This document shows, one piece after another, positions 13,218 through 25,813 of a DNA stretch of 64,000 bases. How positions within the stretch are numbered: position 1 is the stretch's first letter; every line of letters begins with the position of its first letter. The notes beneath the pieces were generated by a model. The model was not told the origin of the DNA and did not search any database. It worked only from the letters and a program-made list of their open reading frames with translations. Made by a program: the position numbers and the translations under genes. This DNA is from Nymphaea colorata (lineage: Eukaryota > Streptophyta > Magnoliopsida > Nymphaeales > Nymphaeaceae). The stretch spans positions 25,319,662 to 25,383,661 of the forward strand of contig NC_045143.1 of the NCBI RefSeq assembly GCF_008831285.2, in the 5' to 3' direction.

Positions 13218-13342
13218 TTGTCTAGTTGGGAGCTTGATCTTTAAAGTCAGCGGACATGGTTCTGGAACCTCATTGGTTGCGATCAACTTCCAAAATGCTC
13301 GTGAGTTTTTTAGAAAAATTACTCCTGCTTTTTCTCTTGCAG
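13218..13342 (+). pseudogene. Possible third exon-like stretch, unrecognised
   Basis: After an acceptor (TTACAG), one frame reads VGSLIFKVSGHGSGTSLVAI and continues NFQNAREFFRKITPAFS, ending near CTTGCAG. Composition looks protein-like, but its phase does not join directly to the 12,347-12,422 stretch, so a linking exon would be needed. I cannot name it. Confidence 0.25.
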
Positions 13343-13634
13343 ATTTTACATGTAAAACTAGTTATTCTTTATTTCATATTGGTCAAATGTAACACCCAAG
13401 ATTTTATTTTTTGTACATTTTATCCTAGACCAGCAGTTGTTGCCTGCAAGTAGTCTTTGAATCCCTATTTTTGTTCATGTGCTATATTTTTACATATTGG
13501 TTGACACTTTGCAGTCATGAGATTCATTTTGATGTCTCGATTTTCAAAATATTGCTACTTGCTTTGCAGTCAAAAGAGCACTTAGGCACCCACCTAAGCC
13601 TTAGGTGACCTCCTTTCAATTAGGCTGAGCCACC

Positions 13635-13980
13635 CTTAAATCAACCTTTTGTATAGAAGACCCTACTTTTATGGGAGATTTGGTGAAGTTCGTTTCTTTT
13701 AACTAGCCAAGTTTTACAAACACCCATCTCTTTAGGGAGTATAGTTCATTTCTCCTGGTGATATGATGTCAAGAACTTTTGTAAAAGAGAAACTTTTCAG
13801 TTTTGCTTAAAAACATTTTGAAAGTGTTTTCTCACACAATGATGTGCCTTGCTTTATTCTTAGTACCTTTCCAAGTGGAAGGTGAAAATTTCAAGTTCTT
13901 GTTGTCCTTCAATGGAAGAGGAAAATTGAAAAAATCCTGGATATGAGCAGTGAAGAAAAATCCTATGAAGTTGAGAAAGT
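13635..13980 (-). repeat. Inverted copy of the distal end of repeat X
   Basis: Read on the minus strand this matches 48,490-48,885. Shared strings include CTTGACTTTCTCAACTTCAT and AAAAGTTCTTGACATCA. It directly abuts the longer inverted-repeat arm that follows. Confidence 0.75.
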
Positions 13981-15984
13981 CAAGTGTCTATGTCAGGTGT
14001 AGTGGTTTATGTCGAGAATATAATCAGGGTCTCTATGAGATCTCAACAACCTGGAATAGCTACCACATCCTTAACTAATCAGGCTGGTAAAGCATCTATA
14101 TAACCATATTGTGTCATTGTTTAGTGAAGTTTTGTATATATTGACAGACAACCATTGACTGCAGCATGAATTTAAATCATGATAAGAGAATTCGTTTTGT
14201 TGATAATCTAGCCATCTTGAATCTGCAATACAGCATGTTAGTAGATCTCTCTTTGAACCCAATATGATTTTGAACACCCTATAGTGCTAGCTCTATTGTC
14301 AATTTTTAGGATTTTTCAAAATGATTATTAGTGCCTGAAATAGATGCATGTCTTTGTACTTCTCACAAAGCTCTTAGATTTTTCTATTGTTTTCAGTTAT
14401 ATTAAGATATATTTGATGTGAATTATGGACAAATTTGTGACCCTCAAACTGAAGCAGCTTTGCGCTTTTAAGTTCATTCATATTGATGCATGTAGTTCTG
14501 CATAGTGGGCAGTAGACTATTGCTACTTATTTCTGCCGGTGTTCTTTTTTCATGTACTTAACACAATGCTCAAGTTGTTCATTAGTTGTGACTTTGGAGG
14601 GTTATGGATTAGCCCTATTTATTACTTTCTTGTTTTGTTTATCTATCACTGTTCACACATGAAGTTACCGTTGTTTGGAGGGCAACGACAGTTGGGAAAG
14701 TGGACCTCATGCACTTGATGGATTTTAGGCTTTGTAGGGATATGAATTTAGATTGTGGATTTGGATGTGAATATTTGATCATGTAGGAAAACAAGAACAA
14801 TTCAAGATGCCCTTCTTATAAAGCTATTTGTTAGTTGCCCTTATAATAGTCTTCTTGAGGTCTATGATCATCCACCAGCCACATAAAGGTGCAATCTCAC
14901 TTTATGTTATTAAAGCTTCTGAAGGTTGAATGTTAAGCTCGACTTCATCTAAATGAACACAAAACATCATGGTGTACAAAGTCTATTGTTGTCAAAGATT
15001 TTCTAGAGGTTCTAAGTTATTTAAAGGTTCCAAGGAGTATGTCATATACAAAGAAAACTTACTCGTTTCAATGAGTGTCTAAGTGTTGAGAGTAATTAGT
15101 CATTTCTGATTTTTCTAATGAAAAATGCATTTTGTAGGTAGGGTAGGCAGCATTTACTTGTTATTTTTATGTCTATGCATTTCATGTCCATTCTGAGAAA
15201 AATTTTAGTAGTTTTAACTTTTTCTTATTTCCATGTGTTTTTCGTTTTTAAAATTTTAAATCACAGTTCGATCAACTATCACGAACTAGAATCCGGTCAG
15301 TTCAGTTGTATTTCTTTTTAACTTTTTCAATTCATGATTTGTGTTTAGAATAGTTAGAATTGTTTTTTTTTGTATATTGAATTGTCAGCTTAGCATTTAT
15401 TAGTTTATTAAGAAATCTCTTGCTTTGCAATTTTCAACTTATAAGTCAAGGGAAGATAAATTTACGTATGCATTTATCCATTTAATCCGTACAAAAATTA
15501 TGTTCGACCATAGTTTGCCTTGAAACCAGCGAGGTAAATTTATGGATCTGAATGTTAAGCTGGAACTGGACCCATTTATCTGGATCTCGTACGGCAAAAG
15601 AGATTTAGACTATAATCTTGGATTTCATGTGCTTCGGGTATTAAACCCAAACTTGAACCTAGGAGGCGATAAAATTGCAATCCAATTAGGCGTAGAAGTT
15701 GAATCTTATTCCTGTCAAGCTCCCTACAGCAAGCACGTTGATGTCTTCCCATCTTAGTGTGATGTGGCTGTGTTTACTCCAAGTTCCAAAATTGGCAAAT
15801 CTAGAAAAGCATAGAGTAACCGGTTCTTGACGTGGTCCGCACGCGGTCCCTTGTTTTTGAAACTTTTCCCTCAATCTTTTTTTTTTCTCCTTCTCTCGGA
15901 TCTTGAAAAGGGCAAGAACGCGGATCTTGAAAGGGCAAGAACGCGGTCTGCTTTCCTGATGTGCGATAGAAGCAGCAATGGAGA

Positions 15985-16325
15985 TCATGCTGCATGGAGA
16001 TTAGGGTTTCGCTGAATCTGCAATGGAGGTGGAGGTTCTGGTGCCATCTGATCGAATCTGCAATGAAGGTGAGGGTCAAGTCGCAAATCAAGGTTCTCTA
16101 GCAATGAAGTTTTCCCTCGCTTTTTAAAATTGTCCCTTCTCTCTTAGGATTGTCGATCCTTTTTTTCATCTAAGCTTGCTTTTCCTGCTGCGCGATCGCA
16201 GCAACAATGGAGATCAGGGTTTCGCTGAATCTGCAATAGAGGTGGAGGTTCTGGTGCCATCCCATCCGATCGAATCTGCAATTAAGGTGAAGGTCAAGTC
16301 ACAAATCAAGGTTCTCTAGCAATGA
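15985..16325 (+). repeat. Two-copy tandem duplication inside the left arm
   Basis: A block of about 120 bp containing GGGTTTCGCTGAATCTGCAA, GAGGTGGAGGTTCTGGTGCC and AATCAAGGTTCTCTAGCAAT occurs at about 15,995-16,110 and again at about 16,215-16,325. The right arm lacks this full duplication, although it repeats a shorter CCCTGATCTCCATTGCTGCT string. Confidence 0.75.
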
Positions 16326-16406
16326 AGGTGTGGGTCTGAGTCTCAAATCAAGGTTCACCAGAGAGATCCAGCAATGGTCCACCGGAAAATTAGAATCATC
16401 TTTTGG

Positions 16407-16525
16407 TTCGCCAGGGACGAGTTCAACCTCTCCAAGGCCAAATCGGGTACAGTTCCACAATGAGAGTGAAGGCTCAAATCTGTGACGTCGCTGGCTCTGA
16501 GAGGTATCGTTCTCTTTCATTTTCC
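16407..16525 (+). pseudogene. Rab GTPase (RABA-like) gene fragment
   Basis: In one frame the sequence reads FARDEFNLSKAKSG and, after a short frame break, KAQICDVAGSERYRSLSF. This matches the effector and G3 region of plant Rab-A GTPases, whose pattern is FARDEF..SKATIGVEF..KAQIWDTAGQERYR. The G3 box DTAGQE is altered and the conserved Trp is Cys, so it could not encode a working GTPase. The P-loop and the G4 and G5 motifs are absent. A second degenerate copy lies in the other arm. Confidence 0.65.
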
Positions 16526-17793
16526 ACTTAGGCATCATTTTTTCCTTTCTTCTAGAATTTCTTCCAGAACCCTAATGTGGTTTTTCTTCTTGTTTTCTTT
16601 TGTCATATTTGGGAATGACTATTGTTTTTGGTAACATGCATCTATTAGATCGATAGCATCTATATAGGGCAAACATATATGCACCAAGATTCAGATTTAA
16701 TCGATTTAGAATTGTTGATTGTTTATGCCTGATTTGCTTATCTTTTAGGTTTTCAGGAATTTTTTTGAATCACAAATCATCCATTTGAGTGAAAAGAAGC
16801 CACGGTGAAGAATCAGTTCTTTTGAAAAATCATGGCTTATTTGACCTTATATGGATAAATCCCTCTGAAAAATCAGTACATGATGAAGAGATGGACTGGA
16901 TTTCTCGTAAGTCATTATTTTCCATATGCTTTTGATTAGGTCTTGTAAATCACCTTTTTTTGTAGATCCTTTGTTCTTATTTTGCCAAAAGGAAAATTTT
17001 TGAAATTTTGGGTGAAAATCTCAGACTTGTGTTCTCACTTAGTAAGGTTTACTGAATTGTTATGAGATTTATAGTCAACACAAGCATATGAGATATGACT
17101 GAGTGGATCAGTATTGACTATTTACAGCATAAGTGTGAGTATAATGTCATTTTTTGTTACGTTGTACAAAGCTATGATTTGTACGTAACCTTTTCCAAAT
17201 GGCGGCTGTCAGTTGCTTGGCAAGTGTATAAAAAGTGCAGTTGTTCCATTCTTGGTTATTTGTTGTCAGTTCTTTTGTGAGAAAATCCTTGTGTGCAATA
17301 ACGTTTGGTGGCTATATTAATGAATCTTGCATGTTCTTGATATTTTTATTTTTTTCCAATGTAGGAGGATTGCAAATGGTGGAGGCTGACAAATGTGTCT
17401 AATTTTCTAAAGTGACATATTCATTTGAGCTACAAGGGATCTGGAGCGATGAAAATACCCACGTCTGTTTTCTTGCATATTCTTTTCAAATCCCTTAAGG
17501 ATTTTTAAAATCACTTGAAGAATATTAGTTTGACTATATAAGTATTGAAAATCATTGTCAAGTCTACAAGAATTGTGCAATTTGACTTCAAATTCTTTTT
17601 ATTTCCTTAGAATCTTCTCAATTTCTTGTTGTATATTTTTTAGCTCCACCAGTGGGTCCTGCCGTAGGCAACCTTCGCCTAGAGTAAACCTACCCAAACA
17701 AATGGTCATGTTCCTCCTCACTCACAGTCGAACAATCATCAACCTTATTGTGCTCTAGAGGGTTCGTAATCTGAGTCTCTTCCTTCTTGTAAT

Positions 17794-18850
17794 CTAAAAA
17801 ATCTGAAACTGAATCTCTTGATTGGGAGAATACTCTTCTCTCATTGTAGACCTCTCCCCTTGAAGAGAATTCTCACCAAAATAGGAAGCATGTTCCAGGA
17901 AGGTGACATCTTTGGTGACATAGGCACGACCAGTGGAAGGATCTCGACACTTGTACCCTTTTTGAGTGGGAGAATAACCTAGAAAAATGCCCTTAATCGA
18001 CCTTGGATCAAGCTTTTTAATATTAGGACTATGATTGTGAATAAAACAAACACAACTAAAAACTCTAGGTGGAAGAGAGAAAGGTTCACGACTCCTCGGT
18101 AACATAGAATGAGGCGTTTGCCCATTCAACACATGACTAGACATATGGTTGATTAGATACGCACTGGTCAACACAGCATCCCCCCAATACCTTTTTGGAA
18201 CATGACGTTGAAAAAGAAGAGCCTGAGTCATATTTAGTAACTGTGATTCTTTCGTTGAGCAACTCCATTATGAGGAGTATAACTACACGAAGTCTCATGA
18301 ACAATTCTTTTTTTTTCGAAAGAAGCTATCAACAGACTGGCATGTATATTCACGAGCATTGTCAGACCAAAAGTCCGAAAGTTCTTAACAGATGCTCCAT
18401 ATTGAGTTTTCACATAAGCAATAAAAGTCTCTATGACAGTAGGAACTTCACTACGGTCTTTCAGCAAGTAAACAACGGTATTACGAGAACAATCATCTAT
18501 AAAGGTGATAAAATACTAAAAACCATGACAAGAAGGAATTCCTGAAGGCCCCCACAGATCAGAGTGAATCAAGGCAAACACCTCTTTAGAACGATGGAGA
18601 GAAACAAGGTATGAAGCCCTAACATGTTTAGACAGGTGACAGACATCACAAGACATCATAGTCATATCAAACCTGGAACATAAATCAGGAAATAACTGTC
18701 TAAGAGTTCAAAAAGGAAAGGTGTCCAAGAAGCTCATGCCAATGCATAACCAACTGAAGAGAGTCCTCTCTACTCTTCTTTGTCTTACTGGCAGCCGTCA
18801 TGAGAGCTCTAGCAATATGCATGGGTAAACGAAATAGCCCCTCAGAAACA
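17794..18850 (-). pseudogene. Ty1/copia integrase-region remnant
   Basis: On the minus strand, 18,231-17,794 reads VPKRYWGDAVLTSAYLINHM, then KKLDPRSIKGIFLGYSPTQK, then DVTFLEHASYF. This is the end of the copia integrase and the linker toward reverse transcriptase. Further upstream, 18,467-18,234 and beyond carry decayed integrase core with frameshifts. It is close to the element at 25.5-30.6 kb, which has KKLDPRSIRAVFLGYSSTQK. No LTRs or RT were found; the right end abuts repeat X1. Confidence 0.85.
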
Positions 18851-20506
18851 AGGTTTCCAAGAGAAAATGAACCTTTTCCTTAGAAAAACCCCATGTTCCA
18901 GGGTGTCATCCAAAGGATGACATAAGTCATCCCAACATCCAAACATTTCTAAAACCAGGTTTCAAAGGAAACCCCCCATTGTGGGGTGTCATCCAAGGGC
19001 AACATTTAATGGGGTTTTGAAAATCAGGTTTTCACTTTTTAAAACCCAATTTATGTTTGGATGACCAAAACTTTAGAGGTAGTTTCAAATATTATTGCAG
19101 CTGAATGATAGTTGGTTTCCCGTTAGCTGAATGATAGTTGGTTTATGGTTAGTTAAACAAAGCACTTGCCAAATTGCCAAATGAAGCAATCAAGATTACG
19201 TGGCATGCCCATGAATATAGAAAATTGTCACAAGTGTTGGAACAAATAAACATATATGCAAAGCGTGAGGGCAGTGAAGCCTTGCCGCCCAAAATAATAT
19301 AATTGATAGCTCAAATTTGACAAAGAACCATACAAAATTGTGAGGAAAACCCAAGGACACATATTCAAAGGAAATGTCTTAAGAACTATCACAACAAAAT
19401 CAATGAACATCACAAAGACATGAACATGGCCTCCATAGAGCAACAACTTCAGCATAAAAAGAAGGTTTTCCCAACAGCGTGCCTCTAGTATTTTGATTAC
19501 ATCTCACCATGATTAGGTCTGAATACGAAACGAGTCCAAGGTGGGCCAGCTTGACCTCAGCTAAACTAGGCTCAAATGCTCAACTCACGAAACCTTGACC
19601 TCGAGCTCAGCCTGAACTCGAGTCAAGCTCAATTCAATAAACTAGTTTGTTTTATGTCAACTTCAGCTCGACCCATTGAAGTCATTTAAAGAAGATGCTC
19701 ATTGTCCATTCAGCACAACAAAACCACTTGTTGTAGAAAGATCAACATAAAAATTAAGTGGAGTCAGGGGCACAAAAAACCATGCAATTTCGTTAGAATT
19801 TTAAAAAATGCCACCATTCAGAATCAACTGGTGCTTTTCGAAAGAAATACCCAAGTCAGGGTTATGCAGGTTGAAGGCACTCGATGAGATAATGGGCCAG
19901 GTTTAATCTTCTATCCCAAATGGTTTATCCTATTTTGAGACAGAGGAAACGATGGAATTCACACTCAATATGCATACTATGTTTGAGAGGTTTCATCTAT
20001 TCTATGAATGGACTAGTATTTTGGTAATGAAATGGGCAAACACCTTTCAAGACCAAAGGGAGATTGGTTAGTTCCTCTTATGCTTACGAAGCCTAAAAAC
20101 ATAACAAGAGATGTCAAGTTCTTACATTGAAATAGTTCAAAAATGATCAACTTAACTCATAAGCTTGTGTTCTCATGTTGTGCAAATAATATGACCTTCA
20201 TTTACCCATAGTATCATACGAGTATCAGGCTTCATATTGCATCAATGTTGCCAAATCATAAAAGAGGATGTCTTTTAATTTTCAAAATATAAATAGAAAG
20301 GAATCATTATCGACATCCTAGATAATCAAAAAAAGGAGTTGATATTGACCCCAGAACCAAACAATCGCGAAAGATAGTCAAATTCAATTCCTGAGAGTTT
20401 AGCCTTCATGTCTTTCATCTCTTGGCAAGCATTTTTTTCTTTTTTCTTTCTTTCGCACTCGGCTGTTTGCCCTTTTTTTTTGCATTTGACTTTTTTTTCT
20501 TTTTAG
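18851..20506. repeat. Repeat X1, about 99 percent identical to X2
   Basis: It matches 54,269-55,920 in the same orientation over about 1,650 bp; I counted roughly 15 substitutions plus T-run length differences. It starts at GGTTTCCAAGAGAAAATG and stops after CTTTTTAGG, where X2 continues for about 770 bp more. An internal block near 19,530-19,660 has the CTCGAGCTCAGCCTGAACTC phrase style of hAT-type miniature elements. No protein recognised. Confidence 0.9.
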
Positions 20507-20559
20507 GGTCCTTCTTAGCAAATGATGTGGCTATGCCCTGACACGACATGATGATAGAT

Positions 20560-20997
20560 TGTTTTTATGATTGTTCTCATATTTGAGCCCTACCTAAGAG
20601 GGTTTGAAATTTTCTTGGCTTGTTGTCATACTGCAAAGGCTAAGCCTTATGTTGTTTCATTTTTCAGATTTTGGTGGATCAGGGGCAGCAGGTTGAGCAG
20701 ATGACTTCACTCACATCCTCCTGGGGAGGTTTTGGGTCTTTGGTAGTGCCGGCGCGTCATGGTTTGGTCTCTTTGATGTCTTATTTTTGTTAGGCATCAA
20801 AGTTGTGGTTTGGGGCATTTTTGTGATACACATAGATGTGATTTTGTATAAATTGAAATTGGTATGTAAATGAAAGTTTGCCCCATTGTTTTGAATGACA
20901 TAGCTCCCTACTTTTTGAATTGTTATGTAGTCGCACCTCAATGCTTTATGTTTAGAAAAAAAAAATTGTTTGAGGGTCAAAAGGTTGGGGTCTGACA
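20560..20997 (+). mobile_element. 3' part of a Ty3/gypsy LTR (fragment)
   Basis: It resembles 59,130-59,545, the 3' end of the gypsy 5' LTR. Shared blocks include GGCTAAGCCTT, TTCACTCACATCCT.CTGGGGAGG, TTTTTGTTAGGCATCA, CGCACCTCAATG.TTTATGTT and the terminal GAGGGTCAAAAGG..GGGGT.TGACA. The 5' part of the LTR is missing and no gypsy internal domain follows; copia sequence begins at once. Confidence 0.8.
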
Positions 20998-23010
20998 GCT
21001 ACTCTTCCTCCATCCTCGAACAACTCACAACCTTCTACCCTTGCCTCATTTGGAGGAGGAAGAAGTGGACTATACTCTTCTCGTGGTAGAGGAAGAGGCC
21101 GAGGTCCTGGAGAACATGGAAGACTTCAGTGCACATATTGTGGTCGACTTGGTCACTTAGAGGATAGGTGCTGAAACAAAGTGGGTAAACCTAACTCATC
21201 CACTTCTTCGACTGTGACATCTTCATCTAGTTCTACTCCAAACACAGTCTATCAGTATAGCTCCTAAGCCGAATCCCACTGTTGCTTCAGTAGATGCTAC
21301 ATCTCTTAATTTAAGTCCAGCTGAAATTGATTTAATTATGGAGCATAGATCAAATGCTACTACTCCTACCCCATCAACATCTACAGTTGTCACAAGTTCA
21401 ATGTACTCTGCAGGTAAAACTACTTCTAAAGGTTGTTGGATAATTGATTCTAGAGCCTCTAAACACTTTTGTGGAGATACTAGTATTTCAAACCTGTAGA
21501 AATTTGATTCACCCCAACATGTTCGATTGGCGAATGGAAGACTATCGCCAGTAGAAAGACATGGAGATGTTTATCTTTCTCCATCTTTGCATGTTCATGA
21601 TGTGTTGTATACTCCTGAATTCCTGAAGAATTTGTTATCTGTAAGCAAACTAACTAAAGAGATGAATTGTATAGTTATTTTTTACTCGGGTACTTATGTA
21701 TTTCAGGATCTATCGACTGGAAGGAAGATTGGTGGAGGCCATTAGATAGATGGAATATACATCTTGGATACATCCAATAAGTAGGCGTCATTCTTAGTTG
21801 ATTCTTCTTCAAGTGCCTTCCAGTGGCATCTCAGATTGGGTCATCCATCATTTCCTAAACTTCGGCTGCTATGTCCTCAAATTTCTTCCACAATCTCTAT
21901 TGAGTGTGAAGCTTGTCAACTAGGCAAGCATAGTCGTACTTCCTTTCCATCGAGTCAAAGTCAGTCTAGTCAATTTGATTTAGTTCATGTTGATGTTTGG
22001 GGGCCTAGTCGGGTTCCAAGTCGGTTGTCATCTCATTATTATCTTTCTATTGTTGATGATTTTTCTCGTGTCACTTGGGTGTTTTGATGAAAGATAGAAC
22101 TGAATTTCCTTGTATCTTGAAATCTTTCATATTGGAAATAAAGACTCAATTTAATTCTTGTGTCAAGGTTATTCGCACTGACAATGCTCTCGAGTTCAAA
22201 TCTTCTCATTTACTTGAATTCTATAAATCTCATGGTATTGTTCCACATTTTACATGCCCACACACATCTCAACAAAATGGTGTAGTTGAAAGAAAACATC
22301 GCCATTTGTTGGATGTAGCCCGCACAATCATGATTCATTCTCACATGCCTTCAAAATTTTGGGGAGATGCAATTTTGACTGCATGTTGCCTAATAAATAA
22401 AATGCCATCATCTTCCATAGACAACAAAATTTCAATACAGATTCTCTACCCAAATAGAGCTTTATTTTCTTTATCCCCACGTATATTTGAGTGCACATGC
22501 TTTGTACATAAACTTGGTCTCAATCGAGATAAACTAGCTGCTCAAGCAAGTAAATGTGTGTTTGTTGGATACTCTAAAAATCAAAAGGGGTATCAATGCC
22601 TAGATCCTATATCTAATTGAGAGTTTCTCAGTGCCGATGTAACCTTTCTCGAGTCATCTCAATTCTTTCCTGCAAGTCCTTCATATCCAAAGTCTGAGAT
22701 GCCCTCTTCTGTTCCTCTTCCAATTCCTCCAATTCCACTTGAGTCTCTTCCCTTTTCATCTTCACCCACCTGTTCCATTCCACTGTTTAAAGATCCTCCT
22801 CTCACATATTCAAGAAGGAATCCATCATCTAATGACCCTGCACCATCTTGCTCTCGGGAGGTAAGTAGTTTTGAATTACATGACATGCCTGAGTTTTCCC
22901 TTGATACTCCTATTTCTGATGAACTACCTATTGCACTACGTAAAGGGATTTCAAATCATTCACATAGCATAACTCCCTTGAAACCTTTCCACTTCGCTGT
23001 TTAGCTAGGT
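20998..23010 (+). pseudogene. Truncated Ty1/copia gag-protease-integrase remnant
   Basis: Domains in order: a Gly/Arg-rich gag end; a CCHC knuckle CTYCGRLGHLEDRC near 21,130-21,171, followed at once by TGA; a protease region with IIDSRASKHF near 21,450, where the catalytic DSG is DSR; a pre-integrase WHLRLGHPSFPK; then an integrase with VHVDVWGP, IRTDNALEF and QQNGVVERKHRHLLDVA, all key acidic residues visible. After 22,618 a stop and a Pro/Ser-rich linker lead to PIALRKG, where the element ends near 23,005. RT, RNase H and LTRs are missing. Confidence 0.9.
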
Positions 23011-25525
23011 AAAGTTTCTTCTGATCACTAGTGAAGAAGTTTGAAATAATCAAAAGCCAAATTTTGGTATTTAGTTTCAGCATAACTGTTTGAAATGATG
23101 TAACCGTGATATATTCCATTATTGGTTCAATAATTCCAAAAGGCTACTACATTGTTGTCCCTGCACTCATAGTTGGCCTACCCAATGATTTGGGAAAAGC
23201 TTGTTTGGGCCTGCACTTTTGACTTGATGAGTCAACTCAGACAACTTTAGTTGGATCAAGACTGACTTTTATGATTTTTTTGGTATAGTGAAAAGCATGT
23301 TGCGAGGAGAAGTTATCTGGGACTACTTCACCCGTGCTCGACGGCTTGATATGAATCATGTATATAGCTTTCACATGAGTGAAGAATGTCTCATAAATCA
23401 AACACACTCTTAATTCAAAGGAGATTCAGAGTTTAATGCCCTCCAGGTGTCTCTCTTGAAACTTGTTAAAGCCCGTCAAAATGTCAATGTCCAACAACAC
23501 AAATTAAGGATAAAGAAACCTAATGGTCAATAAGGAAATACTTTATTCTTCACAGTTTGGGAGTTATTAGAATTGATATAACTTGATGGTTCTGAATCAA
23601 CCTCTCAGTGAAGACAGTTAAGCACTTATTAGTAAATTCCAGACTTGGTGTAAACAAATGAACCCAGTGTGAACAATTTGAATACACACTTATAGCTTGG
23701 ATGAGTTGATCAAGTTACATGGTCTTAGCCAGGTTTTAGTTGTAACCAGTTCAATCCAAAACTATAAGTGGGTGGTTGCCTACTTGGACTGTGTTGCCAC
23801 TTGCCAGGTCACTAGTTAGGATTCAGTGAGTTTGCCAATTTATGATGTCACTTAGTTCATTAGTCCTATTCACAATGAAATACTCCTTAGTGTTGGATGT
23901 ATTGGGGGGGAGTAGCTGAGAGTTGTTGCTGCTCCATCGATGTGTAACTATAAATATTTGAGATGGTTTGCTTCTTGTAGGTGGTAAATTCACATATTCT
24001 GACTTGTTTGAAAACCCAATATAGAAATAGGGATTGAATAAGCTTAGCTGCCTAGAATACGCCATGATGAAGAAAAGCTGGTGAAGGAAAGTCAAAGTAG
24101 TAAATATAGGCTAGGGACAGATAAACATTGTTCCATCTTAGAGTAAGTTAGACGAATATGAAACATCAACCTGGGAAAAAATAGCATTAGGGAAGGATGA
24201 TGGTTAATTGAAAGTTGAAACAAGTTATGACAGAAATCAGTATGGTGAATAATCTTTTCCTTATAGACTGGAGTTATGAGATACAATGTTGTGAAGCTTC
24301 ACTTTATATATATATATATATATATCATATGCATAGAATGATTCTATTTTTAGATAGTTTCTGTGATTGATTAGATGCAATTCTTGTGTAGAACACCTGT
24401 AAAATGCATGGAGTTTGGACCTTGATTGAAAGATGGACATAAATAGGTGGAAAAGAAGAAAATATCATGATAGATACAAATCGAAAATAAGGAGAGGGCT
24501 GAAAGATAGTGTAGGAAGAGAGATGGAATTAGGATAACATGAAGTTTTTTGGAGATTACTTCAATAATGGTATACTCTAATATCACATTAACAGTGAAGG
24601 AAGAGATAGGGAATTAAGATAACATGAAGAAGGCTTTTGGGAGTTTACTTCAATAATGATATACTCTAATGTCACATTAACAAGTATAATAGTATGTTGT
24701 GGAATGTGAACTACGGTCAAGTAATATCCAAATTATGGACTTGGTGCTATGGGCAGGGTTGGTTGGGAGCGATATACCGGGTGGGCAACTTGATCTTATG
24801 TAATGAGATCCATATCCAAAAATAAAGGAGGCATGAAATAGCATCTTCTTCTCATAAGGTGCTGGGAATTGTGCATTGCTTGATATATCCTGTTAGCACC
24901 GTTCTTGCTAACTCCTGTTTCGCACTCACCCACACGAGAGACAGAGCCCAACTTTGTCTTAATGACTCAAATTCTTCATTACCTTTTAGGGATAACCTCC
25001 CTTACAATATATACGAATGTCGTGGGCTGGGTCTATTAAATAATTGGACTGGTCACCCAACCCAACTACAAGCTAAGAGACTTGCTGGGTCATAACTAAG
25101 GACCTGAAAGACGCAAGAATCTGAAGACTGAAACTAAGAAATGCATGATAGGCTCCCCACACAAGCCTTATTGATACTGTACCAACACATTCCTTGTTAC
25201 TATTTTTCTCAATGACATTCTTTCAATGTGTCGATAAGATCATATAAAGGCCTCAGACTCACTTTTTTCATTTTTTCTTTGTTTTTGTCATATATAATAC
25301 TTCTGACATGTCTAAATATGTTTTGTAGTGTTTTTTTTTAATGTTTTTGGACATGGCAATACATTTATATAGTTTTGTAGAAAAACTAAGCGTCCAATTG
25401 ACTGGTCCTATACAAGTGTTGATAGATATGTCTGAGCATTTATTTTGCCAAGATCAGCCATGCTGAGCAACCAAATTATCACTGCCCACACAACATAGTT
25501 TTTGTTTCTTCTAATTCATTGGTTT
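23011..25525. other. Unassigned repeat-rich intergenic DNA
   Basis: No conserved coding sequence was found. It contains a (TA)n run at 24,305-24,325 and an imperfect tandem duplication at 24,514-24,683. GGTTT at 25,521-25,525 is the left target-site copy of the next element. Confidence 0.5.
24514..24683. repeat. Imperfect two-copy tandem duplication, about 85-bp unit
   Basis: Copies 24,514-24,594 and 24,599-24,683 share GATAACATGAAG, TTACTTCAATAATG, TATACTCTAAT and TCACATTAACA, with small indels. Confidence 0.8.
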
Positions 25526-25813
25526 TGTAGAAACACGTAACAAGAAAGAGAAAAAGAGAAGAAACACACGATATACGTGGAAAACCTCAAAGAGATGTGA
25601 AAAACCACGGAGAAGCTCTAACCTAGGGGCACAACCGCAACCCTAGGAGAGAGAAAATGTTATTCCAACTTAATCAACAATTACACTTAAGTGGAGAATA
25701 TAAGAGGAAGAGATAGAAAGACCCACCTAGGGTACTGAGCCAGCCTCGGTACCCATGCCCATGGGACCGGGTCCATATCTGGACCCGGTTCCCTATTACA
25801 ATACATTCTAACA
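25526..25813 (-). repeat. 3' LTR of the copia element
   Basis: 288 bp, paired with 30,362-30,649. The last residues of the polyprotein (DQVADILTKSL onward) end at the edge of this LTR. Confidence 0.95.

Larger units (their letters stand above)
13985..17463 (+). repeat. Left arm of large inverted repeat (family Y)
   Basis: This arm matches the reverse complement of 43,879-46,435 from end to end: 13,989 pairs with about 46,432 and 17,463 with about 43,879. Clear anchors are the CTATGTCAGGTGTAGTG end, the GGACCCATTTATCTGGATCT block near 15,570, the Rab-like block near 16,450 and the CTACAAGGGATC end. About 1 kb (14,490-15,480) is extra relative to the other arm. No transposase or conserved terminal repeats were found, so it may be a segmental duplication, not a mobile element. 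Confidence 0.8.

Noticed and set aside
15542-15757. 71-codon frame in the left arm and its 45,479-45,706 counterpart as a conserved small protein
   Set aside because: The two copies share sequence because the arms are duplicated. The peptide has no domain and the DNA has the phrase-repeat style of miniature elements.
17640-17760. Plus-strand frame just left of the copia remnant as an exon
   Set aside because: No splice-supported extension and no family match; probably flanking repeat.
24514-24683. Short repeats as a CRISPR-like array
   Set aside because: Only two long imperfect tandem copies, no spacer pattern, and a plant nuclear context.
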